A stretch of DNA of 64,000 bases from Euglena gracilis (GCA_039621445.1 CP154954.1:51067847-51131846); one strand, 5' to 3'; shown: positions 1 to 12,835, counted from the stretch's first letter. A program made the numbers and translations. The notes: generated by a model from the sequence alone, not told the origin.

Positions 1-618
1 AATCCGACAGGCTGGGGGCACCGGAGTGCACCTCGCTGGCCTCAGAGTTGGACATTGAGTTGGCAAAAAGGGTGCCTGTGGTGATCGGCCGGGACTAAGA
101 GGCACCAAGTCCAATGGTACGGCAGGGTCCAAATAGTGCTGCACCTCCCGCCGCCGGAGGCGGCCGTCCAATAGTGCTGCAGTGCAATACTATCTTTGGG
201 GGGGGGGGTTAGGGAAATTTGACAGTAACCTTCGTGAACTGCAGATTCCATGGAAAGTTAAAAATACAAAGATTGGAAAACCAGGGAGAGAAAAATAAAT
301 TGATTCAAGAAATTTCCCATCCGAAAGCAGGTGGGCAGGTGGGGGTAAAAAGCAGAGAGAGTAGGTCAAAATCAAGAATACAGAACACATACAGATACTA
401 AAAACAGCCGAGTTCTCCCCCCACCAACCCACTTATTGTGCTAAATTATTAATTGAATTAAACACCATTAGAAGTCCAAATCAAAGACAACAAAACTTCC
501 CCACTTCCCAAAAAAACTCATTATGAAAATTTGAGCAGTATTCATTTGGAAATAGTTACACACACATAAATACATATATATATATATACATATACTCTGG
601 GATTCCTAAAAAATTTCT

Positions 619-777
619 TCACTTGAACGCACAAATAAATGAAGCTTGACGGTGGCCAAGGCTGGGTGGAGAGTACGCCTTGCACGGGCAGCGGCTTTGC
701 CCCTGCCCTGGCAACAGTTGCCCCTGGCAGCACCCGTCCGAGGGCTCCGCCATCGATGCGTTCAGGTTGAAGAGGCC
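619..777 (-). CDS. CTR copy 1, C-terminal exon
   Basis: Read on the minus strand it starts GLFNLNASMAEPSDGCCQGQ and stops at TGA. The paralogue at 12835-12641 starts TLFNLKAPVAETTDACCQGQ. CTR proteins commonly end in a Cys or His cluster that hands Cu(I) to cytosolic chaperones. The tails diverge after CCQGQ. Confidence 0.7.
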   Translation of the reverse strand, partial: GLFNLNASMAEPSDGCCQGQLLPGQGQSRCPCKAYSPPSLGHRQASFICAFK

Positions 778-3322
778 GGGGCCGGGCGTTGGCCTCCAAA
801 GTTTGAGGGGTCCGACTTCGGAACTCTCCTTTCTGGCAGACTCAAACACAGGCAGACTCAGACACGGGCAGGAACAGGATGGCCACCCTGGCACGTGTCA
901 CAGCCAACTCTCCGATTTCGAGGGCATCATATTTCACCACACAGGTTTGGTTCGTCCCATCTATGGCATTGGTTTGTTCCCTGAGCAGCCGGCAGCAGCG
1001 ATGGTTGCAACCTGTCCCTCCTTCTCTGCTTGCTTCCGGTGCAACACACACAAAACACAAAAAAAGCAGGAAGCACAAAAAACTTAGTTGTGGACGCGGA
1101 GTTCAAACAAAACAGTCTCACATGAATCCGATGGACAATCAAAAGAGCACAACTCAGCTGCCAAATTTTCCTCAACGTTCACAGTGATAAGGTGCCCACC
1201 TTAGAAACCGACACTGAACAATACACAACTGTACATGGAACTGCACCACACCTCAGCCCAACCCCACCATGCAAACCATCCACACGACAGACATGCATCC
1301 GGACATCACAAGCACATCTCCCTGAGCCAGCACCCAGACATGGCCCACCACCAACCCGACAATTGCGGGCAGGGCATCGGCGCTGAAACAACTTGGGACG
1401 ATAGAGCCCAGACCGGCCAGAGCACCTTGAGGTGCCTGATCAGGGGCGATGGCACCGAGAGAGGGGGGGGGGTTGCCCAAGGATGCCCAAGAAAGTTGAG
1501 TGCAGGGCACCGTTTTGCCACGCGCTTCCTTGGGGGTCAGATGTATTGCCTCGAGAGTTGGAGGAGGTCGCATGGCATTTGGTGGGCAGTGAAGCCTGCG
1601 CAACGTCAATGTATTGGGCAGGGAACTCGCCCCTCGGGGTGGATGAAGCCCAGTTTGGCCATGCCCTGCCAAACGCAGACGGGCTTTGGGCTGGGGCACC
1701 CCGCCCCCCAAAGGAGAAATCACTGTCACATCTCAGGTCGAAAAGCACACACAATCCTCAGAAATGTCCTTCTCAGACCAAATACTTCTATCATCCAAGC
1801 CCAAAATAGACACATAATCCCTTGACTCATTGCTTGACATCACAAGAATGGGAAAAAAACTGAAAAACAGTTGAGGAAAGGTAAGTATTTTGGGCTTTGC
1901 CCTAATAAGTGCACAGTGCCCTAATAAGTGCACACCCCTTGGGGTCTGAAACTACGTCCTTAAAATGTGTGCACCTGTGCGCTTATTAGGTGGGGGGTTG
2001 ACTTGTTCTCGGCAGCTTAAAAATACTGTATGCGACCAGCGAGTTTTCATGAGGCATGGATTAATACCAGCAATGCAGGCACGTTTCCATGATAAACATA
2101 GAAAGGTTGTGTGGATGCCCTGGAAACCATGATGAACAGCTCCGCCTGGTACGTCATGGCCACTAGCATGAGGAGGTATCCCAGGAGCGGACAGCAATTG
2201 GACACATTGCCCCGTAAAAAACCCAGTTTCCTCCAAAATGAAAAGTTGTCCTCGTTCCTTAAGAGCTTCCACCAAATTGACCTGTGCATATTTTTTGAAT
2301 TGTCTCGGTTCATTTTTCTCCTTCGGAGATAACCATTCTGGCCCCAACCCCCCTCCCTGAAGTGAGGGTCAGGCCACCAACCTTGAAAAAAAATCCGCCG
2401 TTGGATGGAAAAATACACTCAACAATATACCCCCCATCCTTCTGCAAGCTTCGCCATTCAGGACTGTCGTTGGGGCGTCCATTGGGGCCCGGCCACAGTC
2501 ATCTGGAGACCGTACAGCCCCAGCATGACCAGGCCAGGCAGGCGCCGCAGCGCTCGCCCCTGCGGCGGGATCTTTGCAAAGCGGTCCTTCACCAAGCGTC
2601 TGATGGAGGCCAGCCACTCCGTCCGGGGCTGGCCGCTGCGGCCCCGTACGATGACCTGCAGCGGTGGTGCCCAGGCATTTGTTTAAGGCGCCTTAAAACC
2701 CTCAAAGGACCTTTAGAAAACTTTAATAATAACAATAATAATTAATAATATTATTTATTATAATATTATTTATTTATATTAAAATTTTAATGTAAATTTT
2801 TTGGGTGAAAGTGCCTTGAAAACCTTCAAAACCTCTTAGATAAAACCCTTAAAATCTTTCCGGCAAAACTTTTATTTTGCTGAACAAAAATTATATCGCA
2901 AAACCTCGGCAAAAACTAAACAACTCCAGGGAAAAACATGTTTTCTGGCATCGGTAAAACATTGTCTATCCACCCACCCCTCGGCTTGGAAAACAGAATT
3001 TAAAAAAAATCTTAAAAAATGTAAATGCCCTATAAAAACTTCAAAAAAATTGAAAATTTTCGACTTAAACAAATTAGTGTCTGGTGTCACCCTGTCACAG
3101 CACAGGGCTTCACCAGTCACCAAGCACAAGCGCAGGCACCAAGCACACAGGGGGGGGGGGGCAAAGCGGCAGGGGCCAGGGCAGGACCGCCATGAGGAAG
3201 ACGCCGACGCACGCCCCGGCAAAAGCCCCGGCGTCCGCCAGCCGCCACTCCTTGACAAAGAACACCAGGCAGGGCTCCGTCGCCTGGCCCGCCGTCTGGA
3301 AGCCCATCATCCCGGGTGGCCC
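619..3322 (-). CDS. CTR-family copper transporter, tandem copy 1 (3' half of gene; split exons)
   Basis: Five exons reconstruct the membrane part of a CTR copper transporter (three helices, trimeric Cu(I) channel). Helix 1 is at about 3322-3185 (GFQTAGQ, then GAFAGACVGVFLMAV). A cytosolic loop is at about 2630-2494 and ends YGLQMTV. Helix 2 is at 2182-2126 and carries the family M-x3-M signature (MLVAMTY). A 25-nt helix-3 micro-exon (IVGLVVGH, the G-x3-G signature) is at 1364-1340. The C-terminal exon at 777-619 reads LFNL, then a CCQGQ cysteine motif, and ends in TGA. A further Cys-rich exon lies at about 5150-5030. Every exon has a counterpart in the same order in the copy at 12.6-19 kb, so these are real and duplicated. 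More N-terminal exons should lie between 5.2 and 12.6 kb, but I could not recognise them; the copy may be truncated. Membrane location and copper specificity are inferred from the family. Confidence 0.72.
1340..1364 (-). CDS. CTR copy 1, helix-3 micro-exon (25 nt)
   Basis: Encodes IVGLVVGH, the G-x3-G packing motif of CTR helix 3. The exon is 25 nt in both gene copies. The upstream intron (1365-2125) has CAG at +4 to +6 and CTG at -8 to -6. The downstream intron (about 778-1339) starts GTCTGGG, which can pair with CCCGG near its 3' end. Confidence 0.7.
2126..2182 (-). CDS. CTR copy 1, helix-2 exon
   Basis: Encodes GYLLMLVAMTYQAELFIMV with the M-x3-M of CTR helix 2. It differs from the copy at 13513-13569 by Ala for Val only. 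Its 3' edge is fixed by the shared 57-nt length and by alignment to helix 3. Its 5' edge is less certain because no CAG/CTG pair fits both copies. Confidence 0.78.
2494..2630 (-). CDS. CTR copy 1, cytosolic-loop exon (approximate ends)
   Basis: Reads RTEWLASIRRLVKDRFAK, then LVMLGLYGLQMTV. The counterpart at about 16362-16231 reads GTESLVFARRYLKGRFAK, then IVLLYGLQVTM. The charged stretch between helices 1 and 2 is typical of CTR loops. The ends are set by similarity, not by splice signals. Confidence 0.68.
3185..3322 (-). CDS. CTR copy 1, helix-1 exon (approximate ends)
   Basis: Reads GMMGFQTAGQATEPCLVFF, then KEWRLADAGAFAGACVGVFL. The counterpart is at about 17828-17689 (GMTGFQTVGQSGDPCVLLF). 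A Met before a hydrophobic helix containing GAFAGAC fits CTR helix 1. In-frame C-rich sequence follows FLMAV, so the donor is uncertain. Confidence 0.72.
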
Positions 3323-3535
3323 CCTGCGGCGGCCATGCAGCGTTTGAGCCAAAGGCGAAGGCAACCTCCCTGGATGGGGGACTCTCCTCATCTCTGTTAG
3401 GCGATAATGTGCAGTGTTGCGTTACGTTGCATTATGTAACGTAAACTATTATATTCTTGTTATAATATTGATAGCAAAAATACAAATTGACAAATTATAT
3501 TTTATGTATCAATTACACATATTAATTAATGTATT

Positions 3536-3655
3536 AATGAATGAATGAATGAATGAATGAATGAATGAATGAATGAATGAATGAATGAATGAATGAATGC
3601 ATGAATGAATGAATGCATGCATGAATAATTCATTCATTGATTCATTCATTCATTC
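3536..3655. repeat. (ATGA)n microsatellite
   Basis: About 120 bp of tandem ATGA with a few ATGC units, ending in an inverted ATTC block so that the right end can fold back on itself. It lies upstream of the helix-1 exon of CTR copy 1. Confidence 0.95.
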
Positions 3656-5029
3656 GTGAAAACCTCCTTCCCCCCACTAATAGAAGCGCGGAGCTGCTAC
3701 AAGCGCAGGTCCGGATAAAAGAGCTCCCCCAGCTGCCAAAGGCGGCGGTCCGCTGTAAGCGCACCCCAAATCTCAACAGGAATTCTAAAAATCATCAAAA
3801 AACAGGCAGGTTGGGTTCAAAAAAAAGCGCACTCCTCAGTGCCAGAGGCGGCGGTCCACTATAAATACACCTGTGCTTCAATTGGAGGGGGTTAGAGTAA
3901 TGATACAGTGACATGTTAACAACGACATATACTAATATCATAATATGTGACATTTTGCATAAAAATGCAAAATGTTTCAGATACTTCAAATTATGACGCC
4001 GGAAGGGAGCGAGGTGGTGAATATGAACAACCTGTGAAATCAACCCGGGTTGCTTTGATCTGGGGTCAGGCTAAGGACAGGGGAGGGGGGAGAAAGCAGT
4101 GGCCCAGTACGCATCACAGTCGAATCTCAGCCTCACCTTCCTCTAAGAGCTTTAGGAGGATGAAAACTGGTGAAATGCTCCTCCCTGGATAATGCCTCTG
4201 CCTTCTGTGCTTGTGAAACAAACCCTTTCATACTTGCTGAGGATGTACTCCAATTCATAAACATTGGAATACCCCCCCCCCCCCGGCGCTTGGCCTGAGC
4301 CATATTAAGAATTTCCGAGGGCCATGCACAAAAGAGGCCAAAAAGCTTAAAAATGGAGGCCAAGATCGCAAGTTAAGGCCGAAGGCCAACTTCAGGGGAA
4401 GTTTGCATGTAAGAAGGAGAGGGGCCAAGCGCTTGGGGAGGGGGAGGTCTTTGAGGCTTAAAGATTAGATTTATACGTTTATATGTATTTGCTTTGCAGG
4501 TGAATTTGAAATATGTCTGATTTTCTCTAAACAGACTGGAAAGCAGAAATGCCAACGGTAGCCAAACAACATGAATGACGGGACCGAATGCCAGCCAAAG
4601 AGGTTGCCCAGCGTCCTCACATGCTAAAGGAAACACCAATGCAAACCCCTTTCTCTGCAACCCCCCTGGCCCCCGCTCTACCAAGGCGGTCCATCAGGAA
4701 CAGCATTTTTCCTTGCTTTTTCTCCACTAAGGACCATCCCTTGCCCAAAGAGTCGGTGCGAGGGGCTCAAAAAAGAATGTCGAGAAACACTTTGTGTGTT
4801 CTCCCCCAGAAACAACGAGGGGGTTACAATTTAATTTGATTGAATTTAATTTGATTCACTTAAGTCAATTGCAACCTCCAAAGCCCTGTCCTGTAAATCT
4901 GTCGCACAAATGTGCATAATCCAAGGATTAGAGCAGACCACCATCACCAGCCACCAGAGCCAGGAAGTACGTGCCACTTTCCGAGTAATTCCCACCCCAC
5001 ACCCCCCTCCCCATGGGTTGGGGCCAACC

Positions 5030-5150
5030 CCGCCTCACAGTGCGGGCGCGGGAAAGGCGAGGACAGGGCTGCAGAACGTCCCAGCGGTGGCGTTGCCCAT
5101 CCCCAGCATACACAGTGGGCAGACACAGTGGGCCGGGTGGCGACGGACCT
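5030..5150 (-). CDS. CTR copy 1, Cys-rich extracellular exon (approximate)
   Basis: Minus-strand reading HCVCPLC, then GNATAGTFCSPVLA, aligns with HCFSCTVVC, then NTTASSASGFCNSALA in copy 2 (18777-18606). Both sit just upstream of helix 1 and share a glycosylation-type N-x-T. The 5' end is not defined. This is the most N-terminal exon of copy 1 that I recognise. Confidence 0.5.
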
Positions 5151-5689
5151 GTGGGGGGGGGGGGGGCGAAGGAGGAGGACGGAGGTTTTGGCTTCCTTCG
5201 GGCATCACAGGGAGCAGGCAGAACGTAGTGGAAGGCATCTCACAGGAAAGGGTGTGGAAAACAAGGGCGGGAAACGCGGTGTGGGTGCCCTGCTGGAAAT
5301 GGGATGGAAATAGGAAATGGACCAGGCCCATCTTTCTCACATGTCCAGCTCGGGGGGGGGGTACCTGAATGCCTTTTGAGGTGTCACCGGCGACGTTGGC
5401 ATTTGTTGTGGAGTGTTCGTTCTTCCACCTTGTGCGCACCAAAGGTGGGTGGTCATTTTCGTGGCTTGAGGGTAGGACAATTTCTACAAGAATATCCGTG
5501 CAAAAATGACGTCCTTTCCTTGTTAACTGTTTGCTTTTTTTATTGTCATTTCATTATTCGCTTCGATTTCTGCGTGAAAATTTCAGTTTCGATACAGTGC
5601 TTTTCGAAAAAGTCACGCTGGCACATGACGTTTAAGTGGTTTTTCATTTTTTATTTACCGAGGCGGTCCTTGGGCAAAAAAATATCCTG

Positions 5690-6658
5690 CAGGGTTTTTC
5701 ATTATTACGTGCTGACAGCCAAAAATCCCATACGTGATTTTACGTGATTTTACGTGATTTTACGTGATTTTACGTGATTTACGTGCAGGCCAAAAAAAAT
5801 TCCGGTTTTTTTATACCAATGCACTGGGAACCAGAACTTAATGAATGAAAAACCTTTCATATGCAATTTCATTCCAAAAAAAGCACAAATGTGATGTGTG
5901 GGATGTTTGGGATCCAATTCAGCATACCAAACTCAAGAGATCACACCAAAATGCTGGCCCAGATGAGCAAAAAAAAATCAGCTCTTTGCGATCAGAATGG
6001 TTGCTGAGTGAAGCAACGTTCAGCATGGTGACCCGTCGAAAACACTAATCAGCTAGTGTCCTACCTAGTGTCCTTTGAAGCAGAACGAAAAGTAGCAAAT
6101 CTCCTACATCATTGGGTCAGGAATCTCTGCTCTGCATCACCGTTGCAGAACAGCATAACCGCGGTCTCACGGAAGGCCTTGCTCATGCGCTGCCGGTTCT
6201 TGGTGTCGATGACGCCTGCTAAGCTGAAGCTCCTCTCGATGCCAGCAGAGGAAATTGGGCCAATGTCCTCACTGACCTCCCTGAGTTTGTTTCGCTGACA
6301 TGGTGTCTTCCGATGTTGTCTGCTCATTCTCCCCATTGACAATCACCCTGCTGTTTGCAAATTACAGTTGTTCTCCTCAGCTTAAAAAATGAACCAGAAG
6401 GAGAAAACAAAAATGATGCCACCACCACTGCCACGTTTTCAATATGAACAGCTTTTGAGCAAAGCAATGACATCCTTGGAAACCACAGATATGGGGCAAC
6501 AGCATCTGCTGGCGGACAAAAACTCTTTATGGCCTTTGATTGTCATACGTGATTTTACGTGATTTTACGTGATTTACGTGATTTTCCAAAAAAATGGATT
6601 TACGTGATTTTACGTGATTTACGTGATTTTACGTGGCACGTAATGATGAAAAACCCTG
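5690..6658. mobile_element. hAT-type DNA transposon relic, 969 bp
   Basis: The ends are a 23-bp inverted repeat, 5690-5712 and 6636-6658, with one mismatch and starting CAGGGTTTTTCAT. Just inside each end lies a run of ACGTGATTTT units (5728-5785, 6546-6640), like the subterminal repeats that hAT transposases bind. The interior holds the minus-strand C-terminal part of a hAT transposase (6342-6109). Flanking octamers differ (ATATCCTG, TCTCAGCA), so the target duplication is lost or the true ends lie slightly outside. Non-autonomous. Confidence 0.75.
6109..6342 (-). pseudogene. hAT transposase C-terminal dimerisation domain, fragment
   Basis: The translation contains SSAGIERSFSLAGVIDTKNR, then MSKAFRETAVMLFCN. 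This matches the hAT C-terminal block (S-x2-x2-ER-x-FS, a basic NR, then hydrophobic residues ending in N). Only about 75 codons remain and no catalytic DDE part is visible, so it is a remnant. It sits inside the inverted repeats at 5690-6658, which supports the assignment. Confidence 0.7.
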
Positions 6659-6659
6659 T

Positions 6660-9600
6660 CTCAGCATATTCTTCAATAAAAAAAATGCCCAGAAAAAATG
6701 GCCGAAAAATGGCCATATTATGGGGGGGAAACGGGTAAACTTTGGGGGAGGAAGCCAGTTCTGGCATCCTTGAACCATCGCCCATCCACCCAAAACGTCA
6801 AAAACTGTGTTTTTTTCGACCTTTTGATTTTTGCCCCCGTTCGACCCCCAGACCGGCCACTCTTTCACTTTGGCTTCTTCTTGCTGCTTCTTTTGTCTGC
6901 TTTTGACTGCATCCACTCCAGTACCTGCATTCACTCCAGTGGCCGCATCCCCAGCACCTGCATCTGCTCTGGCAGCCGTGTCCACTCCGCCATTTTAAGC
7001 AGTTTTCACTGCTTTTGGCAATTGTTTGGTTGGCCACCGATATCGAAAAAATGGTCAAATGCAGCAAAAATGGCTGAGAATATCGGCCACGTTGGGGTCA
7101 CTTTTTGCCATTTTTTTGTTTTTTTTTACCATTTTCACCAATTTTGAGCCATTTTTTTGCAGCAATACCCACATCGCATCATAATTAGTTGCCTCTTGGT
7201 CATGTTTAGCCAACTTTAACTGGGTTTTTTGCCCATTTTGATTACTTTTGTCATTTTTGGCCGTTTTTGGAAGAATCAGGCACATGCAGCCGACCAGGGC
7301 CGATCAAGTGCGACGCTGTCCCGGGGGGCAAAAGTCCCACCATCTCCTTGTTCTCTCAGAGTGGGGGAATAATAGCAGCGAGTAAGATTGCATCAAAAAC
7401 AGTGTGGCTCATAAGAGACAGGTTTCATTTTTTGTTAAGGACCGCCCTGAGGCCAAGGGTCGGCCAAGGCCACTTTTACCCACGTTTGGCAACTTTCAGG
7501 GCATTTTAGGCAACTTTTGCAACTTTTAATCTCAAAAGAAGCAAAAGGTGACGTAAAGGTGGCCGAAAGGAAATAAAGAGTGGCCAAAAGTGGGCAAAAG
7601 TGGCAAAAAGGCCAAAAGTGGCCAAAGGTGGCCAAAAGCAGCCAGAAGTGGATTCCGACAGGAGATCCAGGGTGGGCTTCCATATTAATACCGCCTCTGC
7701 GGCTGACAAACTGCAATGCCGGCCCTGGTCAGCCCTCGTCGCACCTGGTCGGCCCTGGTCCGCTGAAACAAGGTTTGGGCCAGCCAAATGCAGCCAGGCT
7801 GGACCATAAAATTTTCGCACAAATCTTTGAAAATTTTGGAAAGGGGGGTCAAAGTCAGTGAAATTGCTTTTTGGAGGGGCCCCTGGACCCCCAGGATCCA
7901 GCCAGAACCGTTATTCCAGCCAGCACCTTTTTCCACCCGGGGGGGGGGGGGGGGCTGCAGCCCAGCTGAGAGTTGCTGGAGGATAAGCGGTGGTGCTTGG
8001 CTAGATCATTAGTCAGTCAGCAAGGCTCCGGTTGGGATTGTCCAGTGGCAGGCTGCTGGATTGATGGGCTGATGTGGCATTTGGACAGATTTTTTTTTAT
8101 TTCAAGACCCGGCACCCCCTCCCCATCCATCCCCTTGTGGAGGAAGGGTTCTGGTCCAGGACAAGCGGTTTTGGGACAAGTCGGCATTCCTTGGCCATGT
8201 GAATCTGCTGGAATTGGTCTCCTGCCCTCAAATTTGGTTCACATGAATATACCACACATGTGTGTCACAATATGCATGTCACCCCCGTATAATATGTATG
8301 TAATTACAAAAATTTTTGGTTCGTCGGCCGGGGCGGGGACCACTCCTTCCCCCCCCCCCCAGTGGTTTCAAACCTGAGATAAAGCTTCTGATTTAGGCCG
8401 CCGGGCCCGGCCTAAATCAGAACCCGAGGTCTGTTAAAAAAAAGTGATGCTGATGGAGCATCTCCAAAAGGTTCCACCCCACTGCTCTGGGGCAAAGCAA
8501 AACCAATGTCTCCTTGGTAGATTGGCGAAGGCAATTTGTCCGTGTGCGAACCCAGGTGGGCGGCAGGGCAGATTTATATGCGGCATATGGCGGGAGGGGG
8601 CGGACAGGGCAAAGCTGAGGCGAGGTCAGCCAAGGGAGGCGAGGGACTCGGAAGGAGATCGCCCGGGGAACACGTCCCAGGCTGGCGCGGGAGAGGGGGG
8701 CAGCCACGAGCCAGCCGAGGAAGAGAACGCCGGCATCCCCTTCCCATGGCTGGCCAAACCTTGTTTAGCCTCCTGTGCCCCTTTCTGAGTCAGCAGCCTG
8801 CCACAGTGTGGATGGTGGAAAGGGTTCATTTAAGGGCTTGAGCAAGGAAAAGACTTAAATGTGCGAAAAGTGCGGAGCTGTTTAAAGCTGCCCTGACTTC
8901 CCAGATTGGCTTGTCACTGAAAAGCATTGGCCCATTTGTTTACACAGGATGGTGTGTATCATAGAGGGGTCCTTAGGCAAGGTGGTGCTAAGACAAGGGG
9001 GGGTATAAAATGTTGCATAAACCAAGGATTCAATGTAAAAAAACACTCCACTTCCATATGGTGCCTGACATCAAAGGTCCTGAAGTCTTCATACTCCCGA
9101 AAAAAATTACCTTCAAAATCCGTGCTCTCCCTCAAGACTCAAAATGCAGAGGTGGGGCTTTTGGCAATTTCATTTTTCTTTTGGCAATTTTGGCCAACTT
9201 TTTTTGGGAACTTTTGGCCATATTTGCAACCGATTGGGGGGGGGGGAGCTATTGGCCTCGCCGTTCATCCCATTTCCAGCCATTCATTGCAGAATGACCA
9301 TTCTTGGCCATTTTTATCCAATTTTTTTTTGCTGAAAAATCAAAATTGATTCACAATTATTCAAACACTTATGGAACTAACATAGTATCCAAAGGGTAGC
9401 ATCGAAGGTGGTCGTTGAACAAGTCTGGTCAGAAAACAAGGGGGTAAGGGTGGATCATCCCCACACAACCAGATAGGTCGAACCTATGCACCATCCACAA
9501 AAAGAGTTTCGAGGAGTTCAAGACACCCTGAGGCTGGCCTTCCAGGTGAGCAAACCACCAGAAACAAGCGCCAGCCTGCACCCAACATAAACAACAACAT

Positions 9601-12600
9601 GCGGCAGGCAAGGGGGCAGGTCAGCCTGTCACACGCCGGTGTCATTGCCCTGATGCCCTCTCCTACAGTGCAGCTGTGGGAGGGGCAGGGCATCATCCCA
9701 GGGGGAGTCATCCACGACAAGGACAACAGCAAGGCGGATGGGGGGGCGTGTCTGTTTTGGAAGCACGGCACAACATCACACAACAACTCTGCATCTGCCA
9801 GATGACGTGAGGGACAATTGCCGCGAGTTCGTGTCCTTCCCCGTTGGGAGGGGGCGCCCAAAGCGTGCTACCAAATCATTGTCCTCCACAGGTCCGGGGG
9901 CACAGGCCAAAAGACAACTTCCAGCGGGGATGGCATGATGCCTTGCCCGCAGGCAGGGAGGAGAAGCCTCCTGGTGGGGGCCAGTGGGGTGCCAGCCAGG
10001 CGCCAGCCACGCGCCCGCGTCGGTCCCAGTGGGTGCAAAAGGCACACAAGTTGATGGAGCACACAAGTCAATGATGGCAAGGGACAGGGGTATCAGGGGG
10101 GTTTGTAAGAACACAGCTCGAAGAAGGTCACTGTGACGTTTCCGAAACCCTTGAGCGTTTCGATGAAAGGTGACGTGGGAGGTTTGCTATTCCCACTGGT
10201 GAAAACAGTGGCGTGGCGAAAGAACCCATTCCCTTATGCGAAGTACGGGGGGGGGGGGGTCGGATTTTGGTGTCTGACCAAGCAGGGAGATGTGCTGTGG
10301 GAGGCTGGATTCCATTTGATTGGAACCGTGGCTGGCCGTGACTCCAACCAAGGACCACCCATAGGGTTTCAGGGATTTCCGTACAGCCCTGCCACATATG
10401 GCACGAAGTGGGAAATGGCAAGGGGGGGGGGGGTGTAAGGGGGGAATCCAAAGGAAATTGACCCACAAACCAGGGTATTAAGTCAGAGAGGGGAGGTGGG
10501 TGGTCCCGGATCCCCTCTGGGAAAAAAAAACACGGTGCAAAGAGCCAGAAATTTTCCAGGGGCTTCAAAAAGTGCCCAAGGTTGTGTTTTCAGGTGATTT
10601 TTATCCTACCAATTGACAAAAAAAAGAAGATGAAAACATGAGTTTTCTGGCGGAAAGCGCCGGGGAAGAAAAAATTGGCTCAAGGGGGTCCCAAAATACC
10701 TGCCACAAACTTGAGAAAAATGGGCAAAAAATATTTGGCGCATTTGGCTCCAGATCACTTTAGTGATTTTTGCTGGACCCCCCCCCCCGTCCAGGCTGAA
10801 AACCAGTCAATCACCCCCTCCCCCAGGGGGTTATCCAGTGACTGACAAAGAGACTAAGTGATTTATGGGTCCGGAAACACAATGGTTGGAACCATGGCCG
10901 CCCACAGTCAGACATGAACTGATGAATACAACCAGAGAGTTTCCTCAAAGAACGAGACTTGTGCTTCCAATGCGTGTTAATATTTGCGTGAAAATTGGCC
11001 CAAACAAGGTACCAGCTACCCCAAACCCCTTGTGTCCGGCCGCGACTGGCCACAACCGCAGAACCAGTGAAGTAGCTTGGCTGGCTGCGGCCAACCAAAC
11101 CGTGATCCAACCTCCCACAGTAAGCACCCCTCCCAGGCAGCCCCTCCCTCGGGTGGGGTCAGCTACACCTTAAAATTCACCCTGTGCTCAGCTCCCTGAG
11201 GTGAAAAATTAACCATTTGGTGGTCCTGGGTACCCCCCCCAGGGGGAAGGCTGGTCCAGAACCAGAATCCCTCAATGGGTTGGGAGAGGGGCTGACATTC
11301 CCCATGGAAATACTCTTGACATCAAACCCTGGCCATGTACACCAAAAAACCCGAGGGGAACCATGGAACCTGCAGCGTCTGAGCTGCAGATTCCATTTTG
11401 AAATGCATCGCCAGCGACCTTTGACGCGGTTGTGAAAACCAACGACACAGTGACCTCTGACCGTTGGGTTTAGGGGAGGGCAGGAAGACGGCAGGGGCTG
11501 CCCCGCTGGAATGGTCCGTGTTGCACACATGGGCCGATCATTCCGCTCTGGCAGCCTGAGGTTCATCCTTGAGGGTGGACAGGCCGGTCTAAACCGCCGC
11601 CTTGCAACCCCCGTCAGGACTGGTCAGTGAGGTGGTAGTCTTAAATTTGCGGCGATCTGAGGATTTGTGACGATGGATATCCATCCGTGGTGGAAGGTCC
11701 CCGACGCTCATGACGGCCAACATCCCTTCAACCTTCATCATTTGTCGCAGACCTTTTTGCTGCACCATTTCAGTGCACCACCCACTCCACGTCCCGGGTG
11801 GGTGGTGGGTTGACCCCCCAGGGCTTCCCGTGCAGGGGCGGGGGGGGGGGGCATGAAGGATGATTTCAGATGTTGGATTCTTTTTGCCAAAAATAGGCTG
11901 GAGGGTCTTCCTTTGGGGGGGGGGTCTTGTTTGGAGGGGGGGGGGGTGGCCCGCTGTGTTCTTCGACGTCAGGCAGATGAATTGCTAGGGGGGTGCACAT
12001 ATTGCACATTCGTCTAATTCACCCTCCAAACATCCAGTTTTTCATCAACCGCCGTGGGAGGGGTTCGGGCCAAAGACCAGTCAGTCACTCTGGAAAACTA
12101 ATCAGTCCACCCCTACCACCCCCCCCCCCCAGAGCAGCTGTTGGGAGGAGAGAAAGCACCAACAGCGGCCAATTGCAAAAAGCTCGAAATTGGCGGTCTC
12201 AACAACAAACTGCGTGGAAGAATGTATCACCAAACACACCAGACAACTTGAGGCCGGGCCTTCCAAAACACTCATAAAATTTGTTGGCTTGCCAAGGAAA
12301 CATATTCCAGGCAACATACAACGGGATGAATACAACTGCAGTCAAAACGTCTTCAACTTAAAAACTGGCTGGCTGTTGAGAGTACGCTACTCCTTGCATT
12401 TTTCAAAACAACGACTTTCTTTTGCTCAGATTCACTCCGTCATTGCTATCGCTGAAATCCGAATTTTTCAGGAAAAATCCAAAAACCCAAAAACAAGACC
12501 CCCCTTGGGATTTTCAGCAATGGACCCAAAAGAAGACCCGGGGTCTTACTTGGGGGGGGGGGGGTAGGACAAATACCACAAACGTCACCAAATTTCTGAT

Positions 12601-12635
12601 GTGAACATCCAGCAACAAAAAAAAACAATCAAATA
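6660..12635. other. No supported gene; low-complexity intronic or intergenic DNA
   Basis: I see G-runs and C-runs, GGCCAAAAGTGG-type tandem degenerate repeats (7560-7650) and copies of a repeat reading TTGTCTAAGCACC on the minus strand (about 8930-9000). No exon could be supported. If CTR copy 1 is a whole-gene duplicate, its N-terminal exons should be here. The repetitive reading at 6985-6860 (minus; Asp-Ala-Gly-rich) is low complexity and is not called. Confidence 0.6.
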
Positions 12636-12640
12636 CGACA

Positions 12641-12835
12641 TCAAACTGCACGGCAGGCATTTCCCCGTTCCTGGTTGCACCCAAGGCGGCGCCGCACCCC
12701 AGGCTGGGCGGAGGGGGCCGCGGCTGGCGCTGCCCCCGGGCTGGGGGCCTGGCAGCACGGGTGGTCCCCGGCGTCCTGCCCCTGGCAGCACGCGTCCGTC
12801 GTCTCCGCCACGGGGGCCTTCAGGTTGAAGAGGGT
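12641..12835 (-). CDS. CTR copy 2, C-terminal exon
   Basis: Starts TLFNLKAPVAETTDACCQGQ, contains a second CC and ends in TGA. The intron before it (12836-12957, 122 nt) starts ACCCAGG and ends CTGGCGTC, an exact CAG +4/CTG -8 fit. Confidence 0.78.
   Translation of the reverse strand, partial: TLFNLKAPVAETTDACCQGQDAGDHPCCQAPSPGAAPAAAPSAQPGVRRRLGCNQERGNACRAV

Noticed and set aside
1-600. Possible exon at the left edge
   Set aside because: Only short frames in several phases; the stop of the CTR tail at 619 suggests this is 3' flank.
6860-6985. Minus-strand Asp-Ala-Gly-Thr-rich reading frame
   Set aside because: Built from a short degenerate tandem repeat; no homology and no exon boundaries.
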